Below are positions 17,771 to 25,785 of a DNA stretch of 64,000 nucleotides, piece after piece. Source of the DNA: UBA4427 sp046351135 (lineage in GTDB: Bacteria; Myxococcota_A; UBA9160; UBA4427); the NCBI GenBank assembly GCA_046351135.1, contig JAXLZA010000009.1:62001-126000 (forward strand), read 5' to 3'. Position 1 is the stretch's first letter, and each line of letters starts with the position of its first letter. The position numbers were made by a program, and so were the translations under genes. The notes below the pieces were generated by a model, which saw nothing but the letters and a program-made list of their open reading frames with translations, did not search any database and was not told where the DNA came from.

Positions 17771-17845
17771 GAGGGGATTGGGAACTCAACCCCGCGCTTC
17801 CGCGCCGCCGGTAAGAACCATTACGTAAACTGGCCCCGTCCTGGG
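17771..17845 (+). repeat. dispersed intergenic repeat, copy A
   Basis: About 75 bases beginning GAGGGGATTGGGAACTCAA and ending AAACTGGCCCCGTCCTGGG align with copy B (46257-46329) at roughly 80-85 percent by eye. Parts also recur at 22991-23043 and 47741-47794. A truncated oxidoreductase reading frame begins exactly where this copy ends. Confidence 0.65.
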
Positions 17846-18441
17846 ACCAGGTCCTGCCGAGCTATCCGAAGAAGGTCCGGGAGGACGTGGAGCGGCGCCT
17901 GACCCGCCAGGGCGTCGTCCTTCATGCCGGTCATCGGGCGAAGCTCGCGCCGGACTTCGCAGGCGACCGCCTCGGGCCGGGCCGCCTCGAATGGACGAAC
18001 GGGGCACCGCCCTTCGAGGCCGACCTCGTCGTCTTCACCCTCGGCCGACAGCGCCCGAACACGGGCTTCCTGCCCGCTGCGATGCTCGACGACGACGGCT
18101 TCGTCCGCGTCGACGATCGTCTCCGTGTCCCGGGCTTCGAGGGCATCTTCGCCGTCGGCGACGTCGCGGCCTCGGACCCCGAGCGCTCTTCGGCGCGCAA
18201 CGGCGGGGCGCTCGTGGTGGCGCACAACGTCCGCGCCCTGCTCGAAGGCCGCGAGGGCGCCATGAAGGTCTACACACCACCCCGCCACCGCTGGGGCTCG
18301 ATCGTCGGCCCGCAGCGCGATGGTCTCCGCGTCTACTCGCCGACGGGCGGGAGCGTGCGGATCCCGGCCTGGTTCGTCGCGAAGATCCTGTTCCCGATCG
18401 TCGTGCGCCGCGGGATGTACGGGGGCGTGCGGGATCGATGA
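17842..18441 (+). pseudogene. 5'-truncated FAD-dependent pyridine nucleotide oxidoreductase
   Basis: The frame reads SWDQVLPSYPKKVREDVERR immediately after the repeat, then RRLTRQGVVLHAG, EADLVVFTLGRQRPNTGFLP, a GIFAVGDVAA motif (FAD-binding G-D) and a C-terminal tail. This is the back half of an NDH-2/AIF-like flavoprotein. The first FAD motif and the NAD motif (about 180 residues) are missing. A GTG at 17887 could start a 184-residue product, but it would lack a complete cofactor site. Truncation exactly at a repeat edge suggests a rearrangement mediated by the repeat. Confidence 0.7.
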
Positions 18442-19020
18442 TCGAGCGCGAAGTATCCGTCCCGATCGGCAGAAGGAAGAGCGCGACAGCGCCCCGCTCG
18501 CGCAGCCTCTCCGAGATGCGGGAGTCGACCTCCGGAAGCGTCTGACGCAGGGAATCGCTCGGGACGAGGATGCTGGCTCGTCGAAGCCGCGCGAGCCGGG
18601 AAGGGCGATCGAAACGGCGCGGGGGCTCAGGGGCGCCCGCGTCGAATCCCGTTCGTGCTCCGGCCGCGGCGCATTCTCAGCCGTTCGAGCCCGCGCAAGA
18701 GCACGGTCGCCGCGCCGAGCATCAGCCCCGCAGCGGCTCCAGCACGAAGCAGGTCGGGAGCGCTCCGAACGCGCTGCCCGAGATCACGTTCGGGCCGCCG
18801 TCGTGGTCGCCCAGGGTCGGCGTCGAGCGGGTTCGCCGCACCGATCGCCAGGTCGAACATCTCCCTCGCCGACGCCGCATTCCGCCGCGCGTCGGAGGCT
18901 GCATTCGAAATGAAATGCTCGTCGCTGGTCGATCCAGTCTGTTTGCACGAGCCAGCCCGCAATCCCGATCCAGTCTCCGACACTCGCTGCCGAAATGCGT
19001 CCGCAGTCGAAGGAGACCCC
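18442..19020. other. intergenic region containing a decayed PEP-CTERM fragment
   Basis: No intact gene is seen on either strand. The central part (18627-18870, minus) holds a frameshifted PEP-CTERM tail described separately. The last 30 bases lead into the secreted-protein gene at 19021, with AAGGAG upstream of its ATG. Confidence 0.4.
18627..18870 (-). pseudogene. frameshifted C-terminal part of a PEP-CTERM gene
   Basis: On the minus strand one frame gives FDLAIGAANPLDAD. A second gives LGDHDGGPNVISGSAFGALP and then CFVLEP. Back in the first frame follows AAGLMLGAATVLLRGLERLR and an Arg-rich end. Joined, these form a normal mature-end-plus-PEP-CTERM tail in which VPEP has become VLEP (CCG to CTG) and two frameshifts have occurred. 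No upstream remainder is clear. Confidence 0.4.
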
Positions 19021-19503
19021 ATGCATCACGCGACCCGTCCGCCCATCCTGTCATTCGCCCTGATCGCATCATCCGCGACTCCCGCCGTCGCGGACCAGGT
19101 GATCCCCGACGACCTCATCGTCCAGAGCAGCGAATGCGTGGGCTCCGGCTGCGCGCTCATCGAGGCGTTCGGATTCGACACACTGCTCCTCAAGGGCGAC
19201 GTCCTTCGGATCCAGTTCACGGACACGAGCGTCGTCTCGGGCTTTCCGACCACCGACTGGCAGATCACGGCCAACGACGACGACGGCGTCGGCACGGCGA
19301 ACCATTTCTCGATCGAGGACCTCGACGCCGGGACCGTGCCCTTCACACTCGAGGCGGGCGCCCCGACCGGATCGATCCACGTCGCGAACGATGGCGCCGT
19401 CGGGACCTCGACGCCGACCTCGGGCTTCACCCTCGACGTCGTCGGCAAGCCGACCGACTTGACCGAGGTCGTCTGGACGACGCGCTTCACCGGGGAATTC
19501 TGA
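19021..19503 (+). CDS. secreted beta-structural protein, probably C-terminally truncated
   Basis: This 160-residue product has a signal peptide (ends near AVA) followed by DQVIPDDLIVQSSECVGSGC, then FGFDTLLLKGDVLRIQF, DWQITANDDDG, FSIEDLDAGTVPFTLEAGAP and GSIHVANDGAVGTSTP. This is a recognisable extracellular module that normally continues into further repeats or a longer domain after the VGTSTP segment. Here it ends shortly afterwards, and an IS481-type transposase remnant begins within about 40 bases, so the 3' part may have been lost by insertion or deletion. Confidence 0.6.
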   Translation: MHHATRPPILSFALIASSATPAVADQVIPDDLIVQSSECVGSGCALIEAFGFDTLLLKGDVLRIQFTDTSVVSGFPTTDWQITANDDDGVGTANHFSIEDLDAGTVPFTLEAGAPTGSIHVANDGAVGTSTPTSGFTLDVVGKPTDLTEVVWTTRFTGEF

Positions 19504-19539
19504 GGCCCGATCCGACCGAGTGCTGCCGTCGGGTCGACA

Positions 19540-19890
19540 GGCATCCCGACCGACTCTACCGGGCCGTCAACGACATCGATCGCACGAGGACGAAGGCCAG
19601 GAGCCCGCAGTCGAACGGGATCTGCGAGCGCTTCCACAAGACGATCCTGCAGGAGTTCCATCAGGTCACGCTCCGAGAGATGCTCTACTCCACGCTCGAG
19701 GAGCCGCAGACCGACCGCGATGCATGGCTCGTGGGGCATGAAGTCGAGCAGACGCATCAGGGCAAGACGTGCTGCGGACGAACGCCGATGGCGACGCTCG
19801 AAGACGGCATGAAGATCTGGACGGAGAGGTCGATCGGCGAGGTCGCCGCTGGGACTCGATCCGACAGACGGTGCGCAATCGGCGCAACCG
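19540..19890 (+). mobile_element. remnant of an IS481/IS3-type transposase
   Basis: One frame carries KARSPQSNGICERFHKTILQ, then EFHQVTLREMLYSTLEE, EQTHQGKTCCGRTPMATLEDG and KIWTERS. This is the C-terminal end of the DDE integrase core of IS481-like transposases, including the final acidic catalytic residue region around NGICERFHK (the E of DDE). The front of the transposase, the other two catalytic acids and both terminal repeats are missing. The reading frame has no start of its own. Confidence 0.75.
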
Positions 19891-19929
19891 TCAGATCAGA
19901 TCGCGGCGATTTCATTTGCTGCAAAAGCA

Positions 19930-19966
19930 GAAGGGTGAAGCGCCGATCATTGAGGCTTCACCCTTC
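19930..19966. terminator. perfect 12-bp hairpin between IS remnant and minus-strand gene
   Basis: GAAGGGTGAAGC (19930-19941) and GCTTCACCCTTC (19955-19966) are exact complements around a 13-base loop. The hairpin lies just beyond the stop of the minus-strand gene ending at 19996 and could terminate transcripts from either side. Confidence 0.6.
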
Positions 19967-19995
19967 CAACCAACACACTCTGAAATCAGCAATCG

Positions 19996-20622
19996 TTACT
20001 GACGGCCTTTTCTCTTGAGCCCAGTGATGGCCCAACCCCCTGAAGAAAACGGAGAGTCGCCGTCATCACTATTGGCGCTTTCGACCTGGCCATAGAGCAC
20101 TGCACCGTCCTGGTCGATCTGGCCGCCGCTGCCGATGGGGTTGTACACGCCTCCAAGTGTCAAGCGCGAATCTTGATAGACCTCGTAAATGCACAGGTAA
20201 CCGGGCGCGGCGCGACGAAGCCCAGGACAGTTCGCAGTGGCAGCCTGGTCCTTCCGAACGATTTCCACCTTGTAGGAGCCCTGGTCGAGAACGCGGCGCG
20301 CAAAATTGATCTGCGCATCGATGTAGCCGACGGTGCGGAAGTCCGCTGCGACCGTCCCACCCATCACGTAGATCCCGGTCATTGTCTGATTGGGCTGAAG
20401 AACGTCGGAATCACGATCTCTCATGTCCTGTGCGGTCGCCGGAGGTGCGGCTGCGGCGCCAAGCGCAATGCAGAGTGCGAGCGCGCCCCGTACGATTCGA
20501 TGCTTCGTGCGAAGTTTGCTGGTTGGTCTCTCCGATGGCGGGCATTTCCGAGCAGCGCGGTCATGCGCCCAGGCGCGGACTCGACCGGCGCCGCGCGGCG
20601 CCGACGAGCCCGAGAGCGCCAA
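19996..20622 (-). CDS. secreted protein of unknown function
   Basis: This frame encodes up to 208 residues. A signal-like hydrophobic stretch (RGALALCIALGAAAAPPATA) is preceded by a basic KLRTKHRIVR, so secretion is likely. The true start is unclear: the only ATG (20622) lies 60 bases inside the next gene's 3' end and gives an unusually long n-region, and no ATG, GTG or TTG sits immediately before the basic stretch. The mature part has GIYVMGGTVAADFRTVGYID and two Cys that could pair. I do not recognise a family. It may be cotranscribed with the PEP-CTERM gene upstream. Confidence 0.5.
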   Translation of the reverse strand: MALSGSSAPRGAGRVRAWAHDRAARKCPPSERPTSKLRTKHRIVRGALALCIALGAAAAPPATAQDMRDRDSDVLQPNQTMTGIYVMGGTVAADFRTVGYIDAQINFARRVLDQGSYKVEIVRKDQAATANCPGLRRAAPGYLCIYEVYQDSRLTLGGVYNPIGSGGQIDQDGAVLYGQVESANSDDGDSPFSSGGWAITGLKRKGRQ

Positions 20623-21658
20623 TCGTCAACATCGAAGCAATGCCCGGCTCGGGTGCTTCGATCGGGTTCGTCGGATGCAGGCAGCCGGAATCGTTCGGAA
20701 AGTCGACTGTGCCGTCCCCGTCGTCATCGAGGCCATTGTCACACTGCGCGAGCGCGCCCCGCTCGGACATGTCGCTCCCGTCGACACAGCCCGGATCGCC
20801 CGGGGCGTCGATGGTCCCGTCCTTGTCGTTGTCGATGCCATCGCTGCAGAGCGGCCGCAGGAGATCGCTCTCGATCGCCGCGATCGCTGAGCTCTGCGTC
20901 GCGCCGCCCCCTGCAAAGACTTCGAAGCCGATGAAGACGGGAATCCATTCGGCGTAGGGCAAGTAGGTCACTTCGATCAACATGAGATACACGCCGTTGT
21001 CCGGCCCGGCCGGGGGCGCCGCGCCGTTGTCGGGGAGCATCAGGTATTTCAGATGCTGATGAAGGGATCCGGTCGTGCCGGGCGAGGTCGCGGCGATCAC
21101 GAAGCCGGGGATCCCCGCGAGCGATCCGGTCACGTCGATCTCGTTGGTCGGGCTGAAGATCGAGCCTTTGATGATGGCAACGCCCTCATCCGCATCGGGC
21201 GTCGGGCCCCAGCTGACCGCGCCGATCCCATCCCAGTAGTTGACGTTTCTACCGCCGAGCGCCGGCATCGTCGACAGCGGCGGCGAAAGCACGTTGAAGC
21301 GGAGGGCCAATCCGCCCGGGACTCCCACGAGCCCGACGGGGTTCAGCTCGGTCGTGGATGTCCGCGAAACGAATCCGGGGGCATCGGTCAAGAGCAGATT
21401 GCCGCTGATCGAGATCCCATTCACAAAGACGCGCTTACCCGCAGTAATTCCAAACTGGGGAAGGGCGTTGAAATCGAAGCCATGCACGCTCAGCCTCCCG
21501 TCCAACGCATTCTGCTGAACGTCGACGTCGACATGCGGGACTTGCGCCTGGCCGTCGCTCGCAGCAATGACGAACGAGAGGAGGAATGGAAGGGCAATGT
21601 TCAGCGCGACGAGCGCGCCAGATCGACAGGACTTCGGCGACAGGTAGGCGGGCTCCAC
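20561..21658 (-). CDS. PEP-CTERM protein with two Asp-rich calcium-type repeats
   Basis: I start this 365-residue protein at GTG 21658, which has GGGGAGAG upstream and gives a short n-region before the signal helix; an ATG at 21721 is the alternative. The mature body is beta-rich. Near the C-terminus are two DGIDNDKDGTIDAPGDPGC-like units (the second CDNGLDDDGDGTVDFPND), the acidic repeat found in calcium-binding thrombospondin type-3-like modules. It then ends EAPEPGIASMLTIGALG with an Arg-rich tail, a PEP-CTERM signal. A surface protein stabilised by calcium is inferred. Confidence 0.8.
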   Translation of the reverse strand: MEPAYLSPKSCRSGALVALNIALPFLLSFVIAASDGQAQVPHVDVDVQQNALDGRLSVHGFDFNALPQFGITAGKRVFVNGISISGNLLLTDAPGFVSRTSTTELNPVGLVGVPGGLALRFNVLSPPLSTMPALGGRNVNYWDGIGAVSWGPTPDADEGVAIIKGSIFSPTNEIDVTGSLAGIPGFVIAATSPGTTGSLHQHLKYLMLPDNGAAPPAGPDNGVYLMLIEVTYLPYAEWIPVFIGFEVFAGGGATQSSAIAAIESDLLRPLCSDGIDNDKDGTIDAPGDPGCVDGSDMSERGALAQCDNGLDDDGDGTVDFPNDSGCLHPTNPIEAPEPGIASMLTIGALGLVGAARRRSSPRLGA

Positions 21659-21832
21659 CAGGCTCTCCCCAATGAGGAAGCGGGCTCTCCGTCCACTCCC
21701 CACCAACAAAGGTCCGAACACGTCTCCTCGGGGAAGGGGCGCTTGCGTGCCCCTTCCCCGGGAGTGGATCTCAGCGTCCGAGCACCGCGCGTGAGGCCCC
21801 TACCGGGCCCGACACGCCGCCCGCTGCTCCAT

Positions 21833-22681
21833 TCAGCGCCTGCGACTCGCGTTGAGCCCCGCCAATCCAAGGGCCATCAGAAGTGCCGTCGACGGCTCCG
21901 GAATGGGAACGAGATTCGCGTTCACGTAGGCGATCCCCGCGGTGATCTGGTCCTCGATGCCTGCATTGAAGAGCTCCTGCAGGGGCGTGCAATCGGCCGA
22001 CGCGGCGCAGGCGTCGAGCGTCCCGAAGACGAGCCAGAAGGGGTTCGAGGGCCCATTCAGCCCGGCGACATTGGCGTGGCCGTATGCGAGGTAGACCCCC
22101 GGCGTCGCGACACCGAGGTCCCAGTCGGGATGGACGTGGAGGCCCCCGTCGCTCGCCGTCGACCCCAGGTCGACTCCGAGCAGTTGGTTCGAGCCGCCGA
22201 GGCCTCCGTACAGGTTTGCGCCGACCGCGACCGACAGCGTCTCTCCGAGCGGGGTCGCACCGAACTGCGCTCCGTCCCAGTAGGCGAGACTGATGTTCAG
22301 AGTCGGCTCGACCAGGAAGTCGAGCGTCACCGCCGCGCCTCCCGGCAGGTTGTCGTTCGATCCGCCGAGCACGCCCGCGTTGTCGTCCGACACACTGAAG
22401 ATTCCGGGCTCATCAGCCTGAAAGCTCGGGTTGGGGAGCGTCGTGTCCCCGAGGAGCCCGCCCTCGAGCACGGCGTGGCCGAGCTCCGGGGTCAGCGTGT
22501 CGGTGTCGATCCCGCCTGCCCGGACATTGCCCGAACCGTCGTCGTAGAGCAGAACGTCGAAATCCAGGGCCTGCGCTCCCGGCGCGACAGCGAAGACGGC
22601 GAGGACGGCCGCCGCCAACGTGCCTCCCAAACCGGACGACCAACCTCCCTGATCTTCTTGAATCCAAATCTTCCCAGCCAT
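21833..22681 (-). CDS. PEP-CTERM sorting domain protein
   Basis: This 282-residue secreted protein starts at ATG 22681 behind AAGGAG. An unusual 20-residue charged leader (MAGKIWIQEDQGG) precedes the signal helix, which ends near GAQA. The body is rich in Gly, Asn and Asp with a His-Val-His-Pro motif (GLHVHPDWDLG) and a late Cys pair. The C-terminus has IPEPSTALLMALGLAG then ASRRR. The product is probably a cell-surface or matrix protein; I recognise no enzymatic domain. Confidence 0.85.
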   Translation of the reverse strand: MAGKIWIQEDQGGWSSGLGGTLAAAVLAVFAVAPGAQALDFDVLLYDDGSGNVRAGGIDTDTLTPELGHAVLEGGLLGDTTLPNPSFQADEPGIFSVSDDNAGVLGGSNDNLPGGAAVTLDFLVEPTLNISLAYWDGAQFGATPLGETLSVAVGANLYGGLGGSNQLLGVDLGSTASDGGLHVHPDWDLGVATPGVYLAYGHANVAGLNGPSNPFWLVFGTLDACAASADCTPLQELFNAGIEDQITAGIAYVNANLVPIPEPSTALLMALGLAGLNASRRR

Positions 22682-23067
22682 GTCCAACTCCTTCCCAGGA
22701 TCGAGATCGTGATTTCGAAAACCCCGCTGCGCGGTAGCCACAGTCACGGACCTGGCTTTCGCGTGCCGCCCGCTACGGGCAACCACAGAGCTCCCGTGGG
22801 TGGATGTGCCGGTCGGACGGGGCGAGTTCCATTCAACAGGCCGGACCCTGCGCCCTTGCCTCGACAGGGGCCATGGATGGAGGGCGGTCAGCTGGCGATC
22901 TCATCCAGGTCGAACGGAAGAGACAGGTCGCAGCTGCCGATTCCGACCATCCTCGCCCGAGGCCCTCGGCGGGGACTGCGCTACGGCCTCGCCATCTCCG
23001 CGCCACCCGTGAGGATCACGACGAAAGCTGGCCCGTCCTGGGGGGAGCGACGCCGATCGGGCCGGCT
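22682..23067. other. intergenic stretch with partial repeat copy C
   Basis: I see no gene. The segment 22991-23043 resembles the second half of the dispersed repeat and ends in the same CTGGCCCGTCCTGGGG. It lies just before the ECF-type promoter of the bufferin operon. Confidence 0.4.
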
Positions 23068-23096
23068 TGTAACCGCCGCGTGACGCCCGACGTATT
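23068..23096 (+). promoter_or_regulatory. ECF sigma-type promoter of the bufferin operon
   Basis: TGTAACC (23068-23074), a 16-base spacer, then CGTATT (23091-23096) match the -35 AAC and -10 CGT pattern of group ECF promoters. The doxX start is 73 bases downstream. The sigma gene at 26438-27016 is the obvious candidate to read it. Confidence 0.65.
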
Positions 23097-23168
23097 CCGG
23101 ACATCGATTCCAGCAGACCTCGGCGGCCCTTCGAACGGGGAGCTGCAGCGTCGACGAGGAGGTTTCCG

Positions 23169-23624
23169 ATGTCCGGTGGGGCGATTCGAATCTTGGATTG
23201 GGCCGACCAGCTGCCGTCGCGGCTCGCCTGGCTATCCCTTGCCGCGGTCCGGATCACCGTCGGCTGGGTCTTCCTCCAGAGCGGCTGGGGCAAGCTCCAC
23301 AACCTCGAGGGGGTCATCGCCTTCTTCGAGTCCCTCGGCATTCCGTTCGCGGCACTCCAGGCGCCCTTCGTCGCCGGGCTCGAATTCGTCGGTGGGGTGC
23401 TCCTGCTCGCGGGCCTCGCGACGCGACTCGTCGCCCTTCCCCTCGTCGGCGTGATGGTCGTCGCGATCGCGACGGCGCTCCGCAGCGAGCTCGAGAGCGT
23501 CTCGGATCTCTTCGGGCTCTCCGAGTTCGGATACATAGTGATGCTCGTCTCGCTCTTCGTCTTCGGCGCGGGGTCTCTCTCGCTCGATGCCCTGATCCGC
23601 TGGCGCCTCGGCGATCGCGGCTGA
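23169..23624 (+). CDS. DoxX-family membrane protein, first gene of bufferin operon
   Basis: This 151-residue inner-membrane protein has four hydrophobic segments, and the DoxX family core is visible in RITVGWVFLQSGWGKLHNLE and GLEFVGGVLLLAGLATRL. GAGGAGG precedes the ATG. DoxX-like proteins (the BufD-type partner) are common in bufferin operons, where they are thought to support redox or membrane steps linked to the Cys-rich peptide. Here doxX comes first rather than last. It lies directly downstream of the ECF promoter and 102 bases upstream of bufA. Confidence 0.85.
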   Translation: MSGGAIRILDWADQLPSRLAWLSLAAVRITVGWVFLQSGWGKLHNLEGVIAFFESLGIPFAALQAPFVAGLEFVGGVLLLAGLATRLVALPLVGVMVVAIATALRSELESVSDLFGLSEFGYIVMLVSLFVFGAGSLSLDALIRWRLGDRG

Positions 23625-23688
23625 TCGGGTTGCCGGCGACGAGAGGGCGACGCTCGTCCGTCCGGAATTCTTCCCGTCGCATTCTCGT

Positions 23689-23707
23689 GCGGCCCATTCC
23701 GGGCCGC
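23689..23707 (+). promoter_or_regulatory. hairpin just upstream of bufA ribosome site
   Basis: GCGGCCC (23689-23695) and GGGCCGC (23701-23707) form a perfect 7-bp stem with loop ATTCC, ending seven bases before the GGAGG of bufA. It could protect a processed bufA transcript at its 5' end. Confidence 0.4.
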
Positions 23708-23726
23708 CCATTCGGAGGTTCGAGTC

Positions 23727-23993
23727 ATGATTCAAGGCAAGAATGGAGCCATCGCCGCGGCGGTCGCGGGTCTCTTCGCGCTCGGAGCAGGTCAGGCGCT
23801 CGCGGCGGATTCCATGCCCGCCGGCGAGAAGATCAAGTGCGAAGGGGTCAACAGCTGCAAGGGCCACGGCTCCTGCAAGTCGGCGAAGAACGCCTGTGCC
23901 GGAAAGAACGGCTGCGCGGGCGAAGGCTTCGTCATGATGACGCCCGAGGAGTGCGAGGCGGCCAAAGCGAAGATGAGCGAAGAGAAGAAGTAG
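23727..23993 (+). CDS. bufA: bufferin-type Cys-rich RiPP precursor (BufA)
   Basis: This 88-residue periplasmic peptide precursor has a clear signal peptide (residues 1 to about 27, ending ALAAD). The mature part has six cysteines, at 38, 44, 50, 57, 63 and 76, embedded in repeated C-K-G/C-A-G-like units, then a Lys/Glu-rich tail. This matches bufferins, in which an MNIO enzyme converts cysteines to thiooxazole-type heterocycles that buffer copper or other metals. The partner BufB and BufC follow in the same operon. The ribosome site GGAGG is ideal. Assignment to a bufferin subfamily by cysteine pattern is tentative. Confidence 0.85.
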   Translation: MIQGKNGAIAAAVAGLFALGAGQALAADSMPAGEKIKCEGVNSCKGHGSCKSAKNACAGKNGCAGEGFVMMTPEECEAAKAKMSEEKK

Positions 23994-24011
23994 TCGATCG
24001 AAGGACGGATT

Positions 24012-24059
24012 CCCGAGAGCCGATCCGGCGCGGACTCACGCCTCGGACCGGCTCTCGGG
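24012..24059 (+). terminator. 16-bp hairpin between bufA and bufB
   Basis: CCCGAGAGCCGATCCG (24012-24027) pairs with CGGACCGGCTCTCGGG (24044-24059) with a single A-C mismatch and a 16-base loop. There is no U-tract. It lies 18 bases after the bufA stop and likely stabilises the bufA message or attenuates transcription into bufB, giving more precursor than enzyme. Confidence 0.55.
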
Positions 24060-24082
24060 TCCTCCGCGAAGGACGGATCCCG

Positions 24083-24958
24083 ATGCAGACGACGCGACCT
24101 CGCCCCCCGGTTCCGTTTCTCGGCGTCGGCGTCGGCCTGCGCCCGATCCATTACGAAGAGATCCTCGCCGCGTCTGCGCCGGCCGAGCTCGGCGTCGACT
24201 GGTTCGAGGCGATCAGCGAGAACTACATGGTGTCCGGCGGACGGCCGCCGCGGATCCTCGACGAGATCCGCGCCCGCTTCCCGATCGCGCTCCACGGGGT
24301 CTCCCTCGACGTCGGCTCGACGGATCCCCTCGACCCGGGCTACCTCGCACGGCTCGCCGACCTGATCGATCGACACGAGCCCGCCTGGGTTTCCGATCAT
24401 CTCTGCTGGACGTCGGTCGCCGGGGAGTCGCTCCATGACCTGATGCCTCTGCCCATGACCGCGAGCGTCCTCGACCACGTCGTCGACCGCGTCGTGCGCA
24501 TCCAGGATCGCCTCGGCCGCCGCATCGCCGTCGAGAACGTGTCGAGCTACGTCGCGTTCGCCGACGACGAGATGCCCGAGTGGGAGCTCTTGTCGGCCCT
24601 CGCCGTCCGAGCCGATTGCGGGCTCCTGCTCGACCTGAACAACATCCACGTCTCCGCCCACAACCACGGCTTCGACGCCCGCAAATACGTGGACGCGATC
24701 CCCTGCGATCACGTCTTCCAGCTCCATCTCGCCGGCCCCAGCCAGTCCGGGCAGCTCCTGATCGATACCCACGATCATCCGGTGCCCGAGGCGGTCTGGG
24801 CGCTGTACGAGCGATTCATCCGCCGCGCCGGCGCGATCTCGACGCTGATCGAATGGGACGCTTCGATCCCGCCCTTCGAGCGACTGGCGGAGGAGGCGGC
24901 GCGCGCGCGGTCGATCCTCGCGCGCGTCACGGGCGATGTGCCCGGGGAGTCGGCATGA
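24083..24958 (+). CDS. bufB: MNIO-family (DUF692) bufferin-modifying enzyme BufB
   Basis: This 291-residue cytoplasmic TIM-barrel oxygenase belongs to the multinuclear non-haem iron (MNIO/DUF692) family. Metal-ligand motifs are spread as expected: HGVSLDVGS, SDHLCW, ENVSSY, LDLNNIHVSAHNHGFD, QLHLAG, DTHDHPV and a late EWD. It uses iron and oxygen to modify cysteines of BufA, probably with BufC. Start ATG 24083 has AAGGA upstream and keeps the family N-terminus (GVGVGLRPIHYEEI). Its stop overlaps the bufC start (ATGA). Confidence 0.92.
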   Translation: MQTTRPRPPVPFLGVGVGLRPIHYEEILAASAPAELGVDWFEAISENYMVSGGRPPRILDEIRARFPIALHGVSLDVGSTDPLDPGYLARLADLIDRHEPAWVSDHLCWTSVAGESLHDLMPLPMTASVLDHVVDRVVRIQDRLGRRIAVENVSSYVAFADDEMPEWELLSALAVRADCGLLLDLNNIHVSAHNHGFDARKYVDAIPCDHVFQLHLAGPSQSGQLLIDTHDHPVPEAVWALYERFIRRAGAISTLIEWDASIPPFERLAEEAARARSILARVTGDVPGESA

Positions 24959-25785
24959 ACGCGCCGGCCTCGCTTCGGGACCTGCAGCGCGCGCTCGCCC
25001 GCCGGCTCACGCGCGGGGACGAGACCGACCTACCGGCGCGAATCCGAACCGATCGCGGCATTTCGGCCGAGGAGCGCCTCTTCGTCTACGCCCACGCGTG
25101 GTTCGCACGCCTCCACGAGGTCCTCCGCGAGGATTACGGCGCCCTCGCCGAGGCGCTCGGCGAAGACGCGTTCCACGATCTCGCGAAGCTCTACTTCATG
25201 GTCCATCCGCCGCGAAGCCATTCGCTGCGATTCGCGGGCGAGCACCTTTGCTCATTCCTGCGCAGCCCCGTCGCCGAGCTCTTTGCCGGGCGCTGGCCCT
25301 TCGCCGCGGATCTCGCCGCCCTCGAGTGGGCCCTCGTCGAAGTCTTCGACGCCCGCAACGACCTACTGCTCGAGCGACACACGCTCGCGACTCTCGCGCC
25401 CGAAGAATGGGCCGCGCTCCGCCTCGTGCCCGTCTCGGCGCATCGCCTGCTGCGACTCGATTGGCCCGTCGATCGGATTCGCGCGGCCTGGAGCGCCGAT
25501 CGCTCGATCCCCGCGATCGAGCCGGCGCCGACCTGCCTCCTCGTCTACCGACATCGCGAGCAGGTCTTCTACCGGCCCGCTTCGGACCTCGAGGAGCGCG
25601 CCCTGATCGGTCTGCGCGCAGGCGACGACTTCGCCGAGCTCTGTGGCGGGGTCGCGGAGAAGATCGGCGAGGCCGAGGCCGCTTCCGTGCTCGTCGGCCT
25701 GATCGAACGCTGGATCCGCGAAGGGCTCCTCGCCGCGCCCGAATGGCCGAGCGGTTCCTGTCATTCGGACAGCGCGACCCCGTAG
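24955..25785 (+). CDS. bufC: BufC (DUF2063-type) bufferin partner protein
   Basis: This 276-residue protein starts in an ATGA overlap with bufB. The N-terminal region (LRDLQRALARRLTRG, then ERLFVYAHAWFARLHEVLRE and DYGALAEALGEDAFHDLAKL) is the DUF2063 helical domain, which binds the MNIO enzyme and is proposed to deliver the precursor peptide. The C-terminal part resembles the second domain of the family. Its last 25 bases overlap the 3' end of the opposing nrsF gene, so the two operons are convergent and could interfere transcriptionally. Confidence 0.88.
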   Translation: MNAPASLRDLQRALARRLTRGDETDLPARIRTDRGISAEERLFVYAHAWFARLHEVLREDYGALAEALGEDAFHDLAKLYFMVHPPRSHSLRFAGEHLCSFLRSPVAELFAGRWPFAADLAALEWALVEVFDARNDLLLERHTLATLAPEEWAALRLVPVSAHRLLRLDWPVDRIRAAWSADRSIPAIEPAPTCLLVYRHREQVFYRPASDLEERALIGLRAGDDFAELCGGVAEKIGEAEAASVLVGLIERWIREGLLAAPEWPSGSCHSDSATP

